9,535 bases of DNA from GCA-2719315 sp964448645 (GTDB lineage: Bacteria; Bacteroidota; Bacteroidia; Flavobacteriales; Flavobacteriaceae): contig CAYUZY010000079.1 in the NCBI GenBank assembly GCA_964448645.1, positions 1-9,535 of the forward strand. Reading direction: 5' to 3'. Both the position numbers and the translations under genes were made by a program. The notes below the pieces were generated by a model. The model was given only the letters and a program-made list of their open reading frames with translations, was not told where the DNA came from and searched no databases. This document shows, piece after piece, positions 6,898 through 9,535 of this stretch (position 1 is the first letter of the stretch; each line of letters begins with the position of its first letter).

Positions 6898-9535
6898 GAG
6901 TAAAAACATATTACTGCTGATAATATTTCTGCTTTGCGGAGTGGTTTCCTTTGGGCAATTTTCTTTAGCTGGAAATGGAGTAACCATAGAATGCCCAACA
7001 GCAGCTCCTAATGCTACTGGAGTTGTAGCCGGAAAGACTTATACAGCATTAACTAGTACTACTTTAATGGCTAAATCAAAAGCTGATGGTGATTGGGATT
7101 GTGTATGCACCTCCTTGGTTGATAACATGACGGATTTATTCAAAGATGCAACTACTTTTAATCAAGATATTAGCTCATGGGATACTGCAAGTGTTACTAC
7201 TATGCAAAGAATGTTTAAAAACGCGGAGTCCTTTAATCAAAATATAGGCGCTTGGACTGTTTCAAACGTAACTAATATGGAGGGTTTATTCGAAGACGCA
7301 ACTGCTTTTAATCAAGATATTTCAAGTTGGGATACTTCAAATGTTATTAGAATGAATACAATGTTTAAAAACGCAACTGCTTTTAATCAAAATATAGGAA
7401 GTTGGACTGTTTCAAAAGTTCAATATATGGGGAGCATGTTTAGGGGTGCATCTAATTTTAATCAAGATATAGGCGGTTGGAATACAGTTAATGTTACAAG
7501 TATGGCTTATATGTTCTCTGAGACACCATTTAATCAAGATATAGGAAGTTGGAATACTTCAAAAAACAGAAATATGTATAGAATGTTTTATGGGGCTTCT
7601 GCTTTTGATAATAATGGTCAACCTTTAAACTGGGATACTTCTAAAGTTACGAGTATGATAGGAACGTTTAGAAATGCAACCGTTTTTAATCGAAATATAA
7701 GTAGTTGGAATACTTCAAGTGTTACTTTAATGACTGAGATGTTTAAAAACGCAACTACTTTTAATCAAAATATAGGAAGTTGGACTGTTTCAAACGTAAC
7801 TGATATGAAAGAAATGTTTAAAGATGCCTCTGTTTTTAATCAAGATATTAGCCCATGGGATACTTCAAGTGTTACTACTATGAGACAAATGTTTGAAAAT
7901 GCAAGTAATTTTAATCAAAATATAGGAAGTTGGACTGTTTCAAACGTAACTGATATGAGACAAATGTTTGATAATGCAGAAGATTTTAATCAAAATTTAA
8001 ATTCTTGGGATACATCTAAAGTTACAAATATGTCTTTTATGTTTCAAGATGCCAAGGTATTTAATGGGAACATAAGTTCTTGGAATACTGCTTCAATTAC
8101 AACTATGGACAGCATGTTTGAAAGAGCTCTTGTTTTTAATCAAGATATAGGAAGTTGGACTACTTCAAATGTTACTACTATGTATGATATGTTCAAAAGT
8201 GCAAGACGTTTTAATCAAGATATTGGCGGATGGAGTACTTCGAGTGTAACTCTTATGGTTGGTATGTTTAAAGATGCAGAAGATTTTAATCAAGATATAG
8301 GAGGGTGGGATGTTTCGAATGTTGAAGAGATGCGTGCTATGTTTAAAGAGGCAGAGTCCTTTAATCAAGATATAGGAGATTGGGATGTTTCGAAAGTTAC
8401 TGATATGTTTGGGATGTTTAGGCAAGCATCTGATTTTAATCAAGATTTAAATTGGGATACTTCATCTGTCACTGGTAACGGAATGAAAGAGATGTTTTTA
8501 GGAGCTAGTTCATTTAACGGTAAATTTAATGTAAGCACTTGGGATGTTTCAAAAATAACTACTATGGATCAGATGTTTAATGGTGCAAGTGCTTTTAATC
8601 AAGATATTGGAGGATGGAATACTTCAAGTGTTACAACTATGGAATATATGTTTAGAAACACAAACAGCTTTAATCAAGATATAGGAGAGTGGGATGTTTC
8701 GAATGTGACTAATATGGGAAATATGTTTTGGATTAGTAATGGCGGACCCCAGTCTTTTAGCCAAGATCTCTCCTCTTGGTGTGTTGATAATATTGGTAGT
8801 GAACCTTCTAATTTTAATACTAATACCCCTAATGCTTCAATTGATGATCATGATCCAAATTGGGGTGAACCTTGTAGCCCAAGGGTAATACTTAACCATT
8901 CAGATGCAGATAATAAATTATATGCTGGCGAAAGTTCTACCATAAGTGTAACTTTTAATCAAAATATGAATAATACTCCTCAATACAGTCTTAATGGGGG
9001 AGCATTTCAAAATTTAACTCCAACGGGAGACCAAAAAAAGTGGACTTTTCCTATAAGTGCAGACGCTATTTCAGATGGTGAATATATTTTTACCGTTTCA
9101 GGGACAGCTATAATTCGAGGTGAAATATATAACCCTTCATTAGGGATATTAGATGGAGGTGAAACTTCAGTTGACAGTATAACCTTTGAAATTATTAAGG
9201 TTGCAACAATAACTATTTCAAATGTTACAAAGTTCTATGGGGAAGATGATTTTACTCTGACCGCAACTTCTGATAGTACAGGAGGCTATACTTTTGAAGC
9301 ACTGACTGGTGGAATTGTAAATATTATCGGTAGTAATGTATCTATTCTTGGAGTTGGAACGACGATTGTTTCAGTAACCCAGGCTGCAGATGCTAACTAT
9401 AACCAAGCTACTACTACCTTTACTATTACTGTGCTTAAGGGCAATCCAATTATAGAAGCTGAAGATGTTACAGTGACCTTCGGAGATCCTGATTTTACCC
9501 TGACTGCAACTTCAAGTAGTACAGGAGGCTATACT
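6890..9535 (+). CDS. Giant BspA-like (DUF285) repeat surface protein, 3' truncated by window edge
   Basis: Open from the ATG at 6890 to the last base (882 codons, no stop), so the C-terminus is missing. Residues 1-23 form a Sec signal peptide (MSKSKNILLLIIFLL..., cut likely at SFG before Q). The Cys at 17 has no lipobox, so it is not a lipoprotein. Residues 24-89 are an N-terminal cap typical of Bacteroidota BspA proteins (GNGVTIECP, GKTYTALTS, CVCTSLVDNM). Residues 90-622 are about 21 tandem units of FNQDIGSWxTSxVTxMxxMFxxA type (BspA leucine-rich-like repeats, DUF285). Residues 623-664 are the usual end cap (LSSWCVDNIGSEPSNF ... WGEPC). Residues 665-771 look Ig-like (TFNQNM, WTFPI, DGEYIFTV). 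From 772, tandem Ig-like modules of 81-residue period begin. It overlaps the PorP/SprF-like gene by 8 nt. Likely a cell-surface adhesin or matrix-binding protein exported by the T9SS; the expected C-terminal sorting domain is out of view. Confidence 0.93.
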   Translation, partial: MSKSKNILLLIIFLLCGVVSFGQFSLAGNGVTIECPTAAPNATGVVAGKTYTALTSTTLMAKSKADGDWDCVCTSLVDNMTDLFKDATTFNQDISSWDTASVTTMQRMFKNAESFNQNIGAWTVSNVTNMEGLFEDATAFNQDISSWDTSNVIRMNTMFKNATAFNQNIGSWTVSKVQYMGSMFRGASNFNQDIGGWNTVNVTSMAYMFSETPFNQDIGSWNTSKNRNMYRMFYGASAFDNNGQPLNWDTSKVTSMIGTFRNATVFNRNISSWNTSSVTLMTEMFKNATTFNQNIGSWTVSNVTDMKEMFKDASVFNQDISPWDTSSVTTMRQMFENASNFNQNIGSWTVSNVTDMRQMFDNAEDFNQNLNSWDTSKVTNMSFMFQDAKVFNGNISSWNTASITTMDSMFERALVFNQDIGSWTTSNVTTMYDMFKSARRFNQDIGGWSTSSVTLMVGMFKDAEDFNQDIGGWDVSNVEEMRAMFKEAESFNQDIGDWDVSKVTDMFGMFRQASDFNQDLNWDTSSVTGNGMKEMFLGASSFNGKFNVSTWDVSKITTMDQMFNGASAFNQDIGGWNTSSVTTMEYMFRNTNSFNQDIGEWDVSNVTNMGNMFWISNGGPQSFSQDLSSWCVDNIGSEPSNFNTNTPNASIDDHDPNWGEPCSPRVILNHSDADNKLYAGESSTISVTFNQNMNNTPQYSLNGGAFQNLTPTGDQKKWTFPISADAISDGEYIFTVSGTAIIRGEIYNPSLGILDGGETSVDSITFEIIKVATITISNVTKFYGEDDFTLTATSDSTGGYTFEALTGGIVNIIGSNVSILGVGTTIVSVTQAADANYNQATTTFTITVLKGNPIIEAEDVTVTFGDPDFTLTATSSSTGGYT
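7157..8755 (+). repeat. Tandem 75-bp repeat array encoding BspA units
   Basis: Twenty-one units begin with the Phe codon of FNQ-like motifs at 7157, 7232, 7307, 7382, 7457, 7529, 7604, 7685, 7760, 7835, 7910, 7985, 8060, 8135, 8210, 8285, 8360, 8435, 8513, 8594 and 8669, with a half unit at 8756. Most are exactly 75 bp. Unit 5 is 72 bp, and units 7, 18, 19 and 21 carry in-frame additions of 1 to 4 codons. The repeat core is Phe-Asn-Gln, Trp at position 8, Val-Thr near 12-13, Met at 15 and Met-Phe at 18-19. Units 1-4 and 8-11 alternate between a WDT and a WTV subtype, while units 16, 17, 19 and 21 are of a WDV subtype. Confidence 0.92.
9203..9535 (+). repeat. Tandem Ig-like modules, 243-bp period, cut by window edge
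   Basis: A module running from about residue 772 to 850 (ISNVTKFYGEDDFTLTATS ... QAADANYNQATTTFTITV) is followed by a second beginning GNPIIEAEDVTVTFGDPDFT. Matching points at 9248 and 9491 are 243 bp (81 codons) apart, and both copies share the DFTLTATS and STGGYT segments. The FYGEDDFTLTATS and AADANYNQATTTFTI signatures are common in Bacteroidota surface proteins, where such modules act as stalk or spacer domains. More copies probably lie to the right. Confidence 0.8.

Noticed and set aside
6890..6958. Possible lipoprotein signal because of Cys at residue 17 of the adhesin
   Set aside because: The residues before the Cys are Phe-Leu-Leu, not a lipobox, and a normal signal peptidase I site (SFG before Q) follows.
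6696..6998. 100-residue minus-strand frame across the PorP/SprF-adhesin junction
   Set aside because: Antisense to two well-supported genes; no recognisable family and no promoter.
8165..8443. 92-residue minus-strand frame (MIKIRCLPKHPKHISN...)
   Set aside because: It is the complement of the 75-bp BspA array, and its own internal repetition just mirrors that array.

Overview
The window is very AT-rich and looks like a chromosomal segment of a member of the Bacteroidota, most likely a marine Flavobacteriia-type organism. The evidence is an outer-membrane PorP/SprF-family protein of the type IX secretion system (T9SS), a BspA-like (DUF285) repeat surface protein with Bacteroidota-style end caps, promoter elements matching the Bacteroidota -7 consensus TAnnTTTG, and A-rich leaders that mostly lack Shine-Dalgarno sites.

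Layout, left to right. Bases 1-120 hold the last 39 codons of a plus-strand gene I cannot identify. Bases 236-2618 form a compact plus-strand cluster: an AlkB-type integral-membrane alkane 1-monooxygenase, a 43-residue single-span membrane protein, and mannonate dehydratase UxuA, which overlaps the small gene through an ATGA stop/start. Bases 2643-4778 are minus strand: a 38-residue basic protein with a good -7 element, a 61-residue two-span membrane protein, and a DASS/SLC13 sodium-coupled anion symporter. Bases 4909-5802 (plus) encode an exported PIG-L/LmbE-type zinc deacetylase, divergent from the transporter. Bases 5950-9535 hold a PorP/SprF-family protein overlapping by 8 nt with a very large surface protein that is still open at the right edge (882 codons visible).

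How the genes may work together. The PorP/SprF-like protein and the repeat protein look like a T9SS cargo unit: a dedicated outer-membrane partner plus the giant adhesin-like protein it helps export. The visible part of the adhesin is a Sec signal peptide, an N-terminal cap, about 21 tandem 25-residue BspA units, a Cys-containing C-terminal cap, an Ig-like region, and the start of tandem 81-residue Ig-like modules. The cargo assignment is inferred, because the C-terminal sorting domain lies outside the window. UxuA belongs to hexuronate catabolism and the DASS carrier to organic-acid or anion uptake. I see no clear metabolic link between either of them and AlkB.

I found no RNA genes, CRISPR arrays, insertion sequences or defence genes. 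The points most worth following are the PorP/SprF-adhesin pair, the two-unit super-period and mosaic make-up of the BspA array, the unannotated 38-residue gene, the odd alkB-small protein-uxuA cluster, and a changed active-site-side loop in UxuA.
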